From Actinobacteria bacterium UBA2272 (lineage in GTDB: Bacteria; Actinomycetota; Coriobacteriia; Anaerosomatales; Anaerosomataceae), in the NCBI GenBank assembly GCA_002347725.1, contig DDXA01000003.1, positions 62,001 through 126,000 on the forward strand: DNA of 64,000 nucleotides. Reading direction: 5' to 3'. A model generated the notes under the pieces. That model made no database searches and had not been told where the DNA came from. It saw only the letters and a list, made by a program, of their open reading frames with translations. The stretch's first letter is position 1; every line of letters starts with the position of its first letter. This document shows, piece by piece, positions 42,931 to 51,558 of the stretch. A program made the translations under genes and the position numbers.

Positions 42931-43359
42931 ATGGACATCGTTCATGTGAAGTGGAACGGCAAACGGCGGTTCGTCGCCTGGGATGAGGCGGGTCACGGGA
43001 TCGTCATGGACGCCAGCGCTGGCTACAAGGGCGACGGGAGCGGCGTGCGGCCGGTCGAGCTGGTGCTCTACGGGATGGCCGGGTGTACCGGAATGGATGT
43101 CATCTCGATCCTGGAGAAGAAGCGACAGAAGGTCACCGACTTCGATTTGGTCGTCACGGGCACGCAGCGAACCGACGAGTATCCCAAGATCTACACGCGC
43201 ATCGAGGTCGAGTACGTCATCACCGGCGTCGGCGTCAAGCCGGAGGCCGTGGCGCGTGCGATCGAGCTTTCCGAGGAGAAGTACTGTTCGGTCAAGGGTA
43301 TGTTCGGCGCCGATGTCGAGGTCGTCACGAGTTATCGCGTTCTTGAGGCGGAGTGCTAG
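42931..43359 (+). CDS. OsmC-family protein
   Basis: The 142-residue protein has the OsmC/Ohr fold pattern, with RPVELVLYGMAGCTGMDVIS carrying Cys52 and EEKYCSVKGMF carrying Cys119, the redox cysteine pair. Family members reduce organic hydroperoxides using a thiol. It opens a four-gene run with no gap before the next gene (GTG at 43360). Its neighbours, a deacetylase and a BshC-like enzyme, suggest it could use a low-molecular-weight thiol as reductant. GAGGAGGC precedes the ATG. Confidence 0.91.
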   Translation: MDIVHVKWNGKRRFVAWDEAGHGIVMDASAGYKGDGSGVRPVELVLYGMAGCTGMDVISILEKKRQKVTDFDLVVTGTQRTDEYPKIYTRIEVEYVITGVGVKPEAVARAIELSEEKYCSVKGMFGADVEVVTSYRVLEAEC

Positions 43360-44076
43360 GTGACCCTGTTCAGCGGAAGTGCGATCGTGCTTCCCGTCTA
43401 CAATGAGGCGGCCTCGCTCGCCGGGGTGCTCGACGCCGTGCGAAGGGTGCATGCGGGCGGCGTGATCGTTGTAGATGACGGATCGACCGATGGAACACCA
43501 CAGCTGTTGACCAGTCGCGACGATGTCACGGTCGTCAGCCACCGAGGGAACCTCGGATACGGACGTTCACTGATCGACGGCTTTGCGCGCGCCCTGGAAT
43601 CCGGCGCTGAGGCGATCGTCACGATGGACTGCGACGGTCAGCACGAGCCCGAGCACATACCCGAGTTCCTGGCGGCGCTCGAATCGTGTGACATCGCCTC
43701 GGGCAGCCGGTACCTTCCGGAGAGTCTCGCGGTCGGCACGGCACCGCCGGAGCGCCAGGACGTGAACCGTCGTGTGACCGCCGCGGTCAATGCCGTGACC
43801 GGATGGGCCATCACCGACGCCTTCTGCGGCTTCAAGGCGTATCGCGCGAGTGCTATCCGCGCGATGACGCTTACCGAGCCGGGGTACGCGCTCCCTCTGG
43901 AGGTGTGGGCTGAGGCGCACCGGGCGGGGCTGTGCGTCATCGAGCGTCCCGTTGCCCGGATCTACTTCGATGGCGACCGGTCGTTCGGCGCTGACCTCGA
44001 CGATCCCGAGCGCCGTCATGGGTACTATCTGCGCGTATGGGAGCGAGCGCTTCGCAGAGGGCGGGACAATGGCTGA
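43360..44076 (+). CDS. Family 2 glycosyltransferase (dolichyl-phosphate-mannose-synthase-like)
   Basis: The GTG at 43360 abuts the osmC-family stop. The 238-residue protein has the GT-A nucleotide-sugar fold: IVLPVYNEAASLAGVL, GVIVVDDGSTDGTPQLL, NLGYGRSLIDG, and the metal-binding MDCDGQHEPEHIPEFL. AFCGFKAYRASAIRAM is the usual acceptor-side block. No membrane helix is present, so it is cytosolic. It overlaps the PIG-L deacetylase gene by 8 bp. The donor and acceptor are unknown; its operon suggests it may make the glycoside that the deacetylase acts on. Confidence 0.9.
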   Translation: MTLFSGSAIVLPVYNEAASLAGVLDAVRRVHAGGVIVVDDGSTDGTPQLLTSRDDVTVVSHRGNLGYGRSLIDGFARALESGAEAIVTMDCDGQHEPEHIPEFLAALESCDIASGSRYLPESLAVGTAPPERQDVNRRVTAAVNAVTGWAITDAFCGFKAYRASAIRAMTLTEPGYALPLEVWAEAHRAGLCVIERPVARIYFDGDRSFGADLDDPERRHGYYLRVWERALRRGRDNG

Positions 44077-44749
44077 TGCAGTGTGCGTCGGGGCGCACCC
44101 CGACGATGTCGAGATCGGGATGGGCGGCACGGTGGCGACGATGGTCGCTGATGGCGCCGACGTTCTGATCGTCGACCTGACGGACGGCGAGCCGACCCCG
44201 TACGGCACCCACGAGCGCCGAATGGCCGAGGCGGCTGAAGCGGCGGCCGCGCTCGGCTGTCGCCGCCTGACACTCGACCTGCCCAACCGCTACCTCTTCG
44301 ACTGCGTGGAGGCCCGCCTGGCGCTTGCGCAGGTGCTGCGGGAGGAGCGTCCTTCGACGCTGTTCGTGCCGTATCCCGAGGACGCGCATCCCGACCATCT
44401 GGCGGCGTCGCGGATAGCGGAGGCGGCTCGCTTCTACGCGAAACTGACCAAGACCGACATGCACGGTGAGCCCCACTACCCGGCGCGTGTCTACCGCTAC
44501 ATGGCCGTACACCTCAGACTCGTCCGTGAGCCGTCCTTCCTCGTGGACATCTCCTCCACGCTCGACGTCAAACTCACCGCGCTCGCAGCGTATCGCTCGC
44601 AGTTTGCGGACAACGTCGCAAATGCCGGGATCGTCGACGTGATGGAGCAGACCGCCAGGATGTGGGGGGCTCTGGGCAGGGTGGACGCAGCGGAGCCGTT
44701 CTTCGCACTCGAGGCGCCGGTCGTTTCATCGGTGCTTGAACTCCGATGA
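44069..44749 (+). CDS. PIG-L family N-acetylglucosaminyl deacetylase (BshB1/MshB-like)
   Basis: The ATG at 44069 gives 226 residues. The zinc-binding motif GAHPDDVEIGMGGT (His10, Asp13) and the second histidine motif EDAHPDHLAAS are intact, with DLTDGEPTPYGTHERR between them. RVYRYMAVHLRLVREPSFLVDIS and AYRSQFADN are typical of BshB1 proteins. Members deacetylate GlcNAc-malate (bacillithiol) or GlcNAc-inositol (mycothiol). The following BshC-like gene, 9 bp downstream, supports a thiol-cofactor role. Confidence 0.9.
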   Translation: MADAVCVGAHPDDVEIGMGGTVATMVADGADVLIVDLTDGEPTPYGTHERRMAEAAEAAAALGCRRLTLDLPNRYLFDCVEARLALAQVLREERPSTLFVPYPEDAHPDHLAASRIAEAARFYAKLTKTDMHGEPHYPARVYRYMAVHLRLVREPSFLVDISSTLDVKLTALAAYRSQFADNVANAGIVDVMEQTARMWGALGRVDAAEPFFALEAPVVSSVLELR

Positions 44750-44758
44750 GGGAAACCG

Positions 44759-46312
44759 ATGCCCGTTCATGACCGACAGGCTCCTCCCGGGGGGCACGGA
44801 GAAGTCCTCTATGAGCCGCGGCTCGAGACGTGGGCGGCACTCGCCCGCGAGAACGCGACTGCGGCTCGCTCCTGGCCGGCGGGTATGCGTGCGCTCAGAG
44901 AGGAGGCGCGAGCCGATGCGGTTGCGGCCGCGCGCGACTATTCGCAACGCATCGGTGTCGTGCTGCCTCGGCGCGAGGCGGGCGACTTGATCGTGATGAC
45001 CGGCCATCAGCCGGAGCTTTTCCACCCCGGCGTATGGGTGAAGGACTTCGTGGTCCAGCGCCTGTCCGAGGAGCTTCCGGCACTCGGCATCGATATCGTC
45101 GTCGATACCGACGCGGCCGGTCGCGTCGAGCTGGCCACTCCGTGCCTCACGCCGACGGTCGGTGTGTGCCGCGTCCCACTCGTCGAAGCGTCGGCCGACG
45201 CTGCGTACGTGCAGGTGCCCGTTCCGGACGCGTCGCACAGAGCGGTCTTCCGTGAGGCGGTGGTTGCCGCGCTCGCAACGCTGCCCGCGCCGGCCCTGGG
45301 TCGCCACTTCGCCGCGTTCGCTGAGGCGCTTGAGGACGCGAGCGGCAGGGTTGACGACCTCGGCTCGCTTCTGACCGCCACCCGTCGCGCTTACGAGCGT
45401 CCGGCGGGGACCGACTATCTCGAGCTGCCGGTCTCGATCCAGGCGCTGACTCCGGCGATGCGTCGTTTCTCGGCCGCCATCCTGACCGATGCGGAGCGGT
45501 TTCGGGGCGTCGCCAACGCGGCGCTCACCGAGTACCGGCAGAGGACCGGAACGCGCTCAGTCGCACAGCCCTTTCCTGACCTGGAGTGCGCTGACGGTCG
45601 GACCGAAGTACCTTTCTGGCTCCTGCGCGGGGGAGTGCGCGTCCCGCTTCTGGTCGACCGGGACCGGCGCCTGTGGGCCGGGGACACCGGCGTGGTCGCC
45701 TCGCTTGGGCGAAGTGCCGAAAGCGCCGCGAAGGCTCTGGATGATGAAGGACTGCTCGTCGTCCCGAAGGCTCTGGCCCTCACGCTCTTCGAGCGGCTGT
45801 TCGTCTCCGATCTATTCGTCCACGGCACCGGCGGTGGTCGCTATGACCGTGTGACGGACGCGATCGTGCGCGCGTACTACGGTGTCGAGCCTCCCGCTTT
45901 CGTGGTGACATCGATGACGCTGCTCCTGCCTCTCGGCTGCCCGATCACCACCGATGCCGAGGTGGCCGCACTCGAACACAGACTGCACCGGATCGAGCAC
46001 AATCCCGACAAGGTGCTCGCCGAGGTGGAGTTCGATACCGTCGAGGAGCGTGTCGTCGCCGAGGATCTCGCCGCGCGCAAAGCCACTCTTGTGGCAGCGA
46101 TCTCGGCCCCGGGCGCGAACCGCAAGGAGATCGGGCTGACGATCCGGGACGTGAACGCGGAGCTGGCCGCGCTGCTATCTCCCTTGACCGAGGACGTGCG
46201 CTCGGCCCTCGGCCGCGTGCGGTCTGCACGAGATGCCTCGGCGGTCCTGACCGACCGGACGTATCCCTACTGTCTGTGGGACCCGCGTGAGGTCGCCGAC
46301 AAGGTGCGGTAG
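44759..46312 (+). CDS. BshC-like protein (putative cysteine-adding enzyme)
   Basis: This 517-residue protein is a divergent relative of BshC. The nucleotide-site-like VMTGHQPELFHPGVWVKDFV parallels the GQQ-GLY-K region of BshC. IDIVVDTDAAGRVELATPCL stands where BshC has its ED-H-E block, and the C-terminal part has the helical, coiled-coil character of BshC (ALEHRLHRIEHNPDKVLAEV). SDLFVHGTGGGRYDRVTDAI is a strong internal motif of the subfamily. BshC adds cysteine to GlcN-malate. Here the ligase assignment rests on remote similarity plus the adjacent deacetylase, so a different substrate is likely. Confidence 0.68.
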   Translation: MPVHDRQAPPGGHGEVLYEPRLETWAALARENATAARSWPAGMRALREEARADAVAAARDYSQRIGVVLPRREAGDLIVMTGHQPELFHPGVWVKDFVVQRLSEELPALGIDIVVDTDAAGRVELATPCLTPTVGVCRVPLVEASADAAYVQVPVPDASHRAVFREAVVAALATLPAPALGRHFAAFAEALEDASGRVDDLGSLLTATRRAYERPAGTDYLELPVSIQALTPAMRRFSAAILTDAERFRGVANAALTEYRQRTGTRSVAQPFPDLECADGRTEVPFWLLRGGVRVPLLVDRDRRLWAGDTGVVASLGRSAESAAKALDDEGLLVVPKALALTLFERLFVSDLFVHGTGGGRYDRVTDAIVRAYYGVEPPAFVVTSMTLLLPLGCPITTDAEVAALEHRLHRIEHNPDKVLAEVEFDTVEERVVAEDLAARKATLVAAISAPGANRKEIGLTIRDVNAELAALLSPLTEDVRSALGRVRSARDASAVLTDRTYPYCLWDPREVADKVR

Positions 46313-46401
46313 GTAGCACGCGAGTCGTGCGGTGGGTATCATGTACGCCACCGCACCGTGAGTGGCGCGGTACCGTAGTGACGTCGAAAGGACCTGAGAA
46401 C

Positions 46402-46578
46402 ATGGGTAAGCCGGTCGTCGATCCCGATCTGTGCACCGCCTGCGGCATCTGCGTTGACGAGTGCCCGACAAGCGCTCTGGACCTCGAGGACATCGCGGTT
46501 CTCGCCCGTCCCGATGACTGTACTGAGTGCGGTACGTGTGCGGACGTGTGCCCCAACGAGGCCATCGAGCTCAAGTAG
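46402..46578 (+). CDS. 2[4Fe-4S] ferredoxin
   Basis: The 58-residue protein has two complete cluster motifs, CTACGICVDECPTSA and CTECGTCADVCPNEA, and the usual compact beta-alpha layout. It is a low-potential electron carrier in the cytoplasm, a plausible partner for the Rnf complex encoded 7 kb away. GAAAGGACC lies upstream of the ATG. It is monocistronic, ending in a strong terminator. Confidence 0.95.
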   Translation: MGKPVVDPDLCTACGICVDECPTSALDLEDIAVLARPDDCTECGTCADVCPNEAIELK

Positions 46579-46603
46579 TCCGGTCTTGATCGGTCTTTGA
46601 GCC

Positions 46604-46643
46604 TTCAGAAAGGCCGGGTCGGCAGCGGCCCGGCCTTTCTGAA
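46604..46643. terminator. Bidirectional terminator between ferredoxin and PlsY
   Basis: A perfect 15-bp stem (46604-46618 with 46629-46643) has AGAAAGG on the left and CCTTTCT on the right, so it can act for the plus-strand ferredoxin. It sits 29 bp beyond the end of the minus-strand plsY gene and can serve that transcript too. Confidence 0.85.
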
Positions 46644-46671
46644 CGTCCGGACTCGGCGCCGAGTCACTGCG

Positions 46672-47373
46672 TCAGCCCCTCGGTCCGCTACGGTCATGGA
46701 TGTAGAGTTGCGGCTCCTGGCCGCGAAGCAGCCCGACGAAGCGACGGTGGTGGGCGGCATAGACCACGAGCCCCATGGCAAGCGCGAACGGCCAGTCTGG
46801 TGAGCGCGCGATGAGCGCGGCCGCGGGAAGGGTCGCTGCCGCGGCGACCTGGCCGGCCATCATGTACCGGGTCACGGCGATGGTTGCAAGCCCGACGACT
46901 ACGACGGCGAGACAGTAGCGCCAGTCGTAGGACAGCAGCGCGCCCCCTCCGGTCGCTAGACCCTTGCCGGTCCGTCCGAAGCGGCGTTTCTTGATCGCAA
47001 GCCAAACGGAGTAGTTGTGACCAAGGACGGCGCCGGCGACAGCCGCCATCGGCAGGAGGCCGAGCGCGGCCGCGTCTGGTGACGATCCTCGCATGAGTAC
47101 GCCAACCGGCGTTACGAGCGAACCGAACGCCAGGCTCTTCGCGATCGCCACCGGGATGATGCCCTTGAGCGCATCAGCAACCATGGCGACCGCGAACCAG
47201 CCCCAGGATCCGGTCGTGCGGCGCACGTTCATCGCGCCGACGTTGCCGGTTCCGTGCGCGGTCACGTCCTCGCCGGTCACCGCGCGGACGATCGTGTACG
47301 CCCACGGGATCGATCCGATCGCATACGAGCCGAGTGCTGTGAGCAGGAGAGTCTCGGGGCTCACCGCGCTCAC
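46672..47373 (-). CDS. plsY: PlsY-type glycerol-3-phosphate acyltransferase
   Basis: The GTG at 47373 overlaps the lipid-kinase stop by GTGA; the 233-residue product is a multi-span membrane protein. Family signatures are GSYAIGSIPWAYTI, HGTGNVGAMNVRRTTG, the DALKG loop and GHNYSVWLAIKKRRFGRTGKG. PlsY uses acyl-phosphate to acylate glycerol-3-phosphate, the first step of phospholipid synthesis. It has a longer C-terminus than most (ends at HDRSGPRG). Coupling to a lipid kinase gene points to joint phosphatidic-acid metabolism. Confidence 0.88.
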   Translation of the reverse strand: MSAVSPETLLLTALGSYAIGSIPWAYTIVRAVTGEDVTAHGTGNVGAMNVRRTTGSWGWFAVAMVADALKGIIPVAIAKSLAFGSLVTPVGVLMRGSSPDAAALGLLPMAAVAGAVLGHNYSVWLAIKKRRFGRTGKGLATGGGALLSYDWRYCLAVVVVGLATIAVTRYMMAGQVAAAATLPAAALIARSPDWPFALAMGLVVYAAHHRRFVGLLRGQEPQLYIHDRSGPRG

Positions 47374-48269
47374 GCTCCCGGTACGATGCACTCGATCGCG
47401 CCAGGCAGGAGCCTGATCTCGTAGCGTCGGTCCACCATGACCTCGCCGTCGATCTGGGCCGGCATGGGATCGTCGCTCTCCACGGTGATCGAGACGTGGC
47501 GCGACATGTGGACCGGCCGCATCTTCGTGTGCTTCCCGAAGATGACGAACGGAAGCCGCATCAGCGCCTGCGGGAGCGAGAGCGGGTCGATGACACACAC
47601 CTCGAGCAGTCCGTCGTCGGGCACCGCGTCAGGGGTGATGTAGAAGCCCCCGCCGTACGTCGGGCCGATCGTGGCCGCCACGATCAGAAGGTCGACCTCG
47701 CCCGGGGGCTCGCCGTCGAACGAGATGCGCACGCGGTGGGGGTAGAGTTCATGGAACAGGACGTGAAGCAGTGCGGTGAGGTAGAGCCACAGGCCCGAGC
47801 GCTTCGTGGTGACCTTGTACTCGACCGCCTTGGCGGTCACGCGGGCGTCGAGGCCGGCCGCGAACGAGTTGTTGAAGTACACGCCGTTGCACACCCCGAT
47901 ATCGAAGGACCGCCGTACGCCTGAAGCAAGAGTGAGTGTCGCGTCGGTGATATCGGTCGGGATGCCGAGTGTGCGTCGGGTGTCGTTGCCGCTGCCGGTA
48001 GGGATGAGGCCGAGCGTAGGACGATCGTCGGCCGGGCGCTGCATGATGCCGTTGAGGACCTCATGGACGGTCCCGTCTCCGCCGACCGCAACCAGCGTGT
48101 CGTATCCCGCTGCCGAGGCGGCGATCTCGGCGGCATGGCCCGTGTGCGTGGTGTATACCGTGTCGTGCGCAACGCTTTGCAGCAGTTTGGCGATGGCGGG
48201 GAAGACCGTCTCGGTCTCGCCGTGGTTAGCCGTGGGATTGACGATGAGAAGCATTCTGCCGGGGGTCAT
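47370..48269 (-). CDS. Diacylglycerol kinase family lipid kinase (second copy)
   Basis: The ATG at 48269 gives 299 residues starting MTPGRMLLIVNPTANHGETE. The catalytic domain has LVAVGGDGTVHEVLNGI and LGLIPTGSGNDTRRTLG, the canonical DAGK signature. The later GGGFYITPDAVPDDGLLEV and DGEVMVDRRYEIRLLPGA match the YegS/DgkB fold. It would phosphorylate diacylglycerol or undecaprenol-type lipids. It differs clearly from the family member at 12064-13008, whose second motif is PAGTANLLARN. Its stop is coupled to plsY. Confidence 0.92.
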   Translation of the reverse strand: MTPGRMLLIVNPTANHGETETVFPAIAKLLQSVAHDTVYTTHTGHAAEIAASAAGYDTLVAVGGDGTVHEVLNGIMQRPADDRPTLGLIPTGSGNDTRRTLGIPTDITDATLTLASGVRRSFDIGVCNGVYFNNSFAAGLDARVTAKAVEYKVTTKRSGLWLYLTALLHVLFHELYPHRVRISFDGEPPGEVDLLIVAATIGPTYGGGFYITPDAVPDDGLLEVCVIDPLSLPQALMRLPFVIFGKHTKMRPVHMSRHVSITVESDDPMPAQIDGEVMVDRRYEIRLLPGAIECIVPGA

Positions 48270-48375
48270 ATGCTTCGCCTGTCGACGGGGGCGTTGGGGC
48301 AAGGATAACGGGCGGGGCCGCCGGTGGAAACACCCGGACGCCTGTGCTACTGTTCTCGGGCGTGACACCCCCGTT

Positions 48376-48451
48376 GCCCTCTTAGCTCAGGGGATAGAGC
48401 GTCTGCCTCCGGAGCAGAAGGTCGTAGGTTCGAATCCTACAGAGGGCGCCA
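48376..48451 (+). tRNA. tRNA-Arg (anticodon CCG), CCA encoded
   Basis: A 76-nt cloverleaf with acceptor arms GCCCTCT and AGAGGGC, discriminator G and an encoded CCA. The anticodon arm TCTGC-CTCCGGA-GCAGA displays CCG. The T arm is GTAGG-TTCGAAT-CCTAC. An inverted repeat follows 12 bp later. Confidence 0.96.
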
Positions 48452-48463
48452 TCGCAACAAGCC

Positions 48464-48498
48464 GAGAGGCCGACCCGTCGATCGGGGGTCGGCCTCTC
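48464..48498. terminator. Inverted repeat after tRNA-Arg, shared with the convergent EF-G gene
   Basis: GAGAGGCCGACCC (48464-48476) pairs perfectly with GGGTCGGCCTCTC (48486-48498), a 13-bp stem with a 9-nt loop. It lies between the tRNA and the end of the minus-strand EF-G paralogue and could terminate both. Confidence 0.65.
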
Positions 48499-48522
48499 GT
48501 CATGTGTGCGACGTCGGGGCGG

Positions 48523-50586
48523 CTAGTGGCCCTCGGCGCGCTCCTTCTGATACTCGTCGACGAGCCGTTTCTGGATGTCTCCGGGGACCTGCTCGTAACT
48601 GTCGATCGTGATCGTGTAGGTCCCGGTGCCGCTCGTGATCGACCGCAGGTGCGGTGAGTAGTGCACGACCTCGGCATACGGCGCTTGCGCGCGGATGACC
48701 TGCATGCCCGCGTCGGGCGCTTCCATGCCGAGGATGCGGCCGCGGATCGAGGAGATATCGCCCATGACCGCGCCGGCATGCTCGTCGGGCACCTCGATCG
48801 TCAGGGTGGCGATCGGCTCAAGGATGACCGGATCCGCCTTCTCGGCAGCGGCGCGGAAGCCGATACGGGCGGCGGTCTTGAAGGCCATCTCGTTGCTGTC
48901 GACCGAGTGCATGGAGCCATCGTAGACGGCAACCCGAACGTCCTGGACCGGGTAGCCTGCGATTGCGCCCGAGGTCATGGTGTCCTGGACGCCCTTGTCT
49001 ATAGCGACGATGTAGGGCTTGGAGATCCTGCCGCCGACGATCTCGTCGACGAACTCGTAACCGCCGCCCGGATTTGGTTCGACGCGCAGCCAGCAGTCGG
49101 CGAACTGGCCGCTGCCGCCGGTCTGCTTCTTGTGCCGACCCTGCGCCTGAGCGGACTTGCGGATCGTCTCCCGGTAGGGAACGCGCAGGTCCTCCAGCTC
49201 GGCCTCGACGTGGAAGCGCTCGCGGAGCCGGGCGAGTAGCACGTCGATCGCCGCCTCGCCGAGGGCCGTGACGACCGTTTGGTGGGTCTCCTCGTCACGG
49301 CGCAGCGAGAGGGAGGGATCCTCCTCGACGATGGCTTTGAGCGCGGTGCCGAGCTTGTCCTCGTCGGCCTTGGTCTTGGCGACGATGGCGACGGGGTAGA
49401 GTGGCTCGGGCACCGGCAGCGGCGCGAATGCGACGTCTCCGGCAGCCGAAAGGGTGTCGTTGGTGAGGGTGTCGGCGAGCTTGGTGACGATGGCGATGTC
49501 GCCGGCGGGTGCGCCGTCGATGCCGGTCGTCTCCTTGCCGGTCATCTTGAAGACGTGGGCGATGCGCTCCTTCTTCCCAGTGCGGGAGTTCACGAGTTCC
49601 GAGCCGGGTGTGAGCGTGCCGGAGACGACCTTCACGAAGTTGATGCGACCGACGTACGGGTCGGCGAGCGTCTTGAAGACGTGGACCGCCACGTTGCCGC
49701 CGGTCGAGAACGGCACCTCTCGGCCATCGGTCGTCGTGAGCGGGCCGTGAGCAGTGGGCTCCGGGAAGAAGGTCACGATGTCATCCATCAGGTCTTCGAT
49801 ACCCTGGAGGGTGGTGGCCGAGCCGACGAAGACGGGGATGAAGATCCCCTGCGCGATGGCCTTGTCCAGCAGGGTCTCGAGTTCCTCCTGGGTCAGGCGC
49901 TCACCCTCGAGGTACTTCTCCATCAAGGTGTCGTCGGCCTCGGCGACGAGTTCACAGAGCTTGTCGCGGGCGCCTTCTGCCGCGTCGACCATGTCGGCCG
50001 GTATGTCGACGATCTCCTCGGTCTCACCCTGGTGCAGGTACGCCTTCATGCGGATGATGTCGATGACGCCCTTGAAGTCCGACTCGCGTCCGATCGGGAG
50101 TTGCACTGCGCCCACGCGATGTCCGAACGCGCTGGCGAGCGTGGTCATCGCGGCGTTGAAGTCGGCGTGTTCCTTGTCCATGCGATTGATGAAGATGGAC
50201 TTCGCGATGCCCATCTCGGTCGCGATCTTCCACAGCTTGCGGGTCTGGACCTGCACGCCGGCAACCGCGTCGATGACGAACAGCGCCATTTCGGCCGCTT
50301 CGATGCCGGCCACAGCGTCGCCCATGAAGTCGGCGTAGCCCGGGGTGTCGATGACATTGATCTTCACCCCGTTGTGCTCGACCGGTGCGAGCGTGAGGTT
50401 CAGAGTGATTTTGCGACGGACCTCCTCGGACTCGTAATCGAGGTTGGAGTGTCCGTCGGCCACGCTGCCGAGGCGGCTGGTCTGTCCTGCCATGAAGAGC
50501 ATCGCCTCGGCCAATGATGTCTTTCCGGCATCTCCATGGCCAAGCAGGACGACGTTGCGTACCTTGTCGGTGCTGACTGCTCCCAC
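48523..50586 (-). CDS. Elongation factor G-like protein (EF-G2)
   Basis: A translational GTPase of about 687 residues. AGGAGG is 8 nt before GTG 50586 and only 2 nt before an in-frame ATG at 50592, so GTG is preferred. The G domain has LLGHGDAGKTSLAEAM (standard EF-G has GHIDAGKTT), DTPGYADFMGD and the NKxD-equivalent FINRMDKE. Domain IV has GGSGQFADCWLRVEPNPGGG and the C-terminal domains end at IDSYEQVPGDIQKRLVDEY. The altered P-loop and INRMD motif place it in the EF-G paralogue group. Its exact function is not settled; roles in ribosome recycling or fidelity are possible. Confidence 0.9.
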   Translation of the reverse strand: MGAVSTDKVRNVVLLGHGDAGKTSLAEAMLFMAGQTSRLGSVADGHSNLDYESEEVRRKITLNLTLAPVEHNGVKINVIDTPGYADFMGDAVAGIEAAEMALFVIDAVAGVQVQTRKLWKIATEMGIAKSIFINRMDKEHADFNAAMTTLASAFGHRVGAVQLPIGRESDFKGVIDIIRMKAYLHQGETEEIVDIPADMVDAAEGARDKLCELVAEADDTLMEKYLEGERLTQEELETLLDKAIAQGIFIPVFVGSATTLQGIEDLMDDIVTFFPEPTAHGPLTTTDGREVPFSTGGNVAVHVFKTLADPYVGRINFVKVVSGTLTPGSELVNSRTGKKERIAHVFKMTGKETTGIDGAPAGDIAIVTKLADTLTNDTLSAAGDVAFAPLPVPEPLYPVAIVAKTKADEDKLGTALKAIVEEDPSLSLRRDEETHQTVVTALGEAAIDVLLARLRERFHVEAELEDLRVPYRETIRKSAQAQGRHKKQTGGSGQFADCWLRVEPNPGGGYEFVDEIVGGRISKPYIVAIDKGVQDTMTSGAIAGYPVQDVRVAVYDGSMHSVDSNEMAFKTAARIGFRAAAEKADPVILEPIATLTIEVPDEHAGAVMGDISSIRGRILGMEAPDAGMQVIRAQAPYAEVVHYSPHLRSITSGTGTYTITIDSYEQVPGDIQKRLVDEYQKERAEGH

Positions 50587-50781
50587 GAGCATCGCCTCCT
50601 CGCGAACCAACCGATGACTGTACACAGGTCCGGATGCCGGCGTGCGTGCGTCACGAGCGGCGCGGGAGCGGTCCGGCGTCTGGACCCTGTTCACGCGGTC
50701 TGCCGACCGCCAAAGGAGGACGGCGACGTGATGCACACGATAGCACAAGGCACACGGTCCTCAGCTCCCGCGCGACCAACG

Positions 50782-50810
50782 CTGACGCGGCCCAACCCCA
50801 CTGTTAGAAT
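50782..50810 (+). promoter_or_regulatory. Sigma70-type promoter for the cyclophilin lipoprotein gene
   Basis: CTGACG (50782-50787) and TAGAAT (50805-50810) are 17 bp apart. The leader before the ATG at 50866 is about 50 nt. Confidence 0.6.
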
Positions 50811-50865
50811 GGGGCGGTCCCGCAAACGGATATCCGCTCGCTCGTGCAGGTCTCGAGAGGAAGCC

Positions 50866-51546
50866 ATGAAGTCGTCTGCCACTCGCCGCCCCATCGCCCT
50901 CGGCATGCTCGCCCTTGTCGGCCTGATGGTCATCGCCGGCTGTTCGACCGGGTCGCAAGACGCAGGCGAGCCGGACCAGATGCACGGCGATGCGCCGCTT
51001 GGCTCGGCTGCCGTGAGCGAGCCCCAGCCCATACCCGAGGAGGATTCCATGCACGTCTCTGACGTCCAGGTCACCGGTTCCGAGGTCGCGGTCATGACGA
51101 CCTCGAAGGGTGTCATCACCCTCGAGTTCTTCGCCGATGCAGCACCGAACACCGTTGCGAGCTTCATCGAACTGGCCGATGACGGGTTCTACGACGGCCT
51201 CAAGTTCCACCGGGTCATCCCTGGCTTCATGGCGCAGGGTGGCGACCCGCTGACCCGTGATCTGACTCCTGCCGATGTCATGGCCGGAGCCCCCGGAGTG
51301 GGTACGGGTGGACCGGGCTGGAAGCAGAAGGCGGAGTTCAACGACCGGACTCACGAGCGAGGAACGCTCGCCATGGCCAGGTCACAGGCCGTTGACTCGG
51401 CAGGTTCCCAGTTCTATATCTGCTTCGAGGCGCAGCCTCACCTCGACGGACAGTACACAGTGTTCGGACAGGTCGTCTCGGGGATGGAAGTCGTGGACAC
51501 GATCCAGGTCGGCGACGTGATCGAGTCCATCACCATCGAGCGTTAG
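50866..51546 (+). CDS. Cyclophilin-type peptidyl-prolyl isomerase, lipoprotein
   Basis: The ATG at 50866 follows GAGAGGAAG and starts a lipoprotein signal (ALVGLMVIAGC, lipid-modified Cys about 25). A low-complexity linker precedes the cyclophilin domain (about 75-226): GVITLEFFADAAPNTVASFI, GFYDGLKFHRVIPGFMAQGG and SAGSQFYICFEAQPHLDGQY. The active-site arginine (FHRVIPGF) and the Phe/Gln positions are present. It would catalyse proline isomerisation of exported proteins at the outer face of the membrane. The next gene starts 12 bp later. Confidence 0.93.
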   Translation: MKSSATRRPIALGMLALVGLMVIAGCSTGSQDAGEPDQMHGDAPLGSAAVSEPQPIPEEDSMHVSDVQVTGSEVAVMTTSKGVITLEFFADAAPNTVASFIELADDGFYDGLKFHRVIPGFMAQGGDPLTRDLTPADVMAGAPGVGTGGPGWKQKAEFNDRTHERGTLAMARSQAVDSAGSQFYICFEAQPHLDGQYTVFGQVVSGMEVVDTIQVGDVIESITIER

Positions 51547-51558
51547 AAGGGGCTGACC

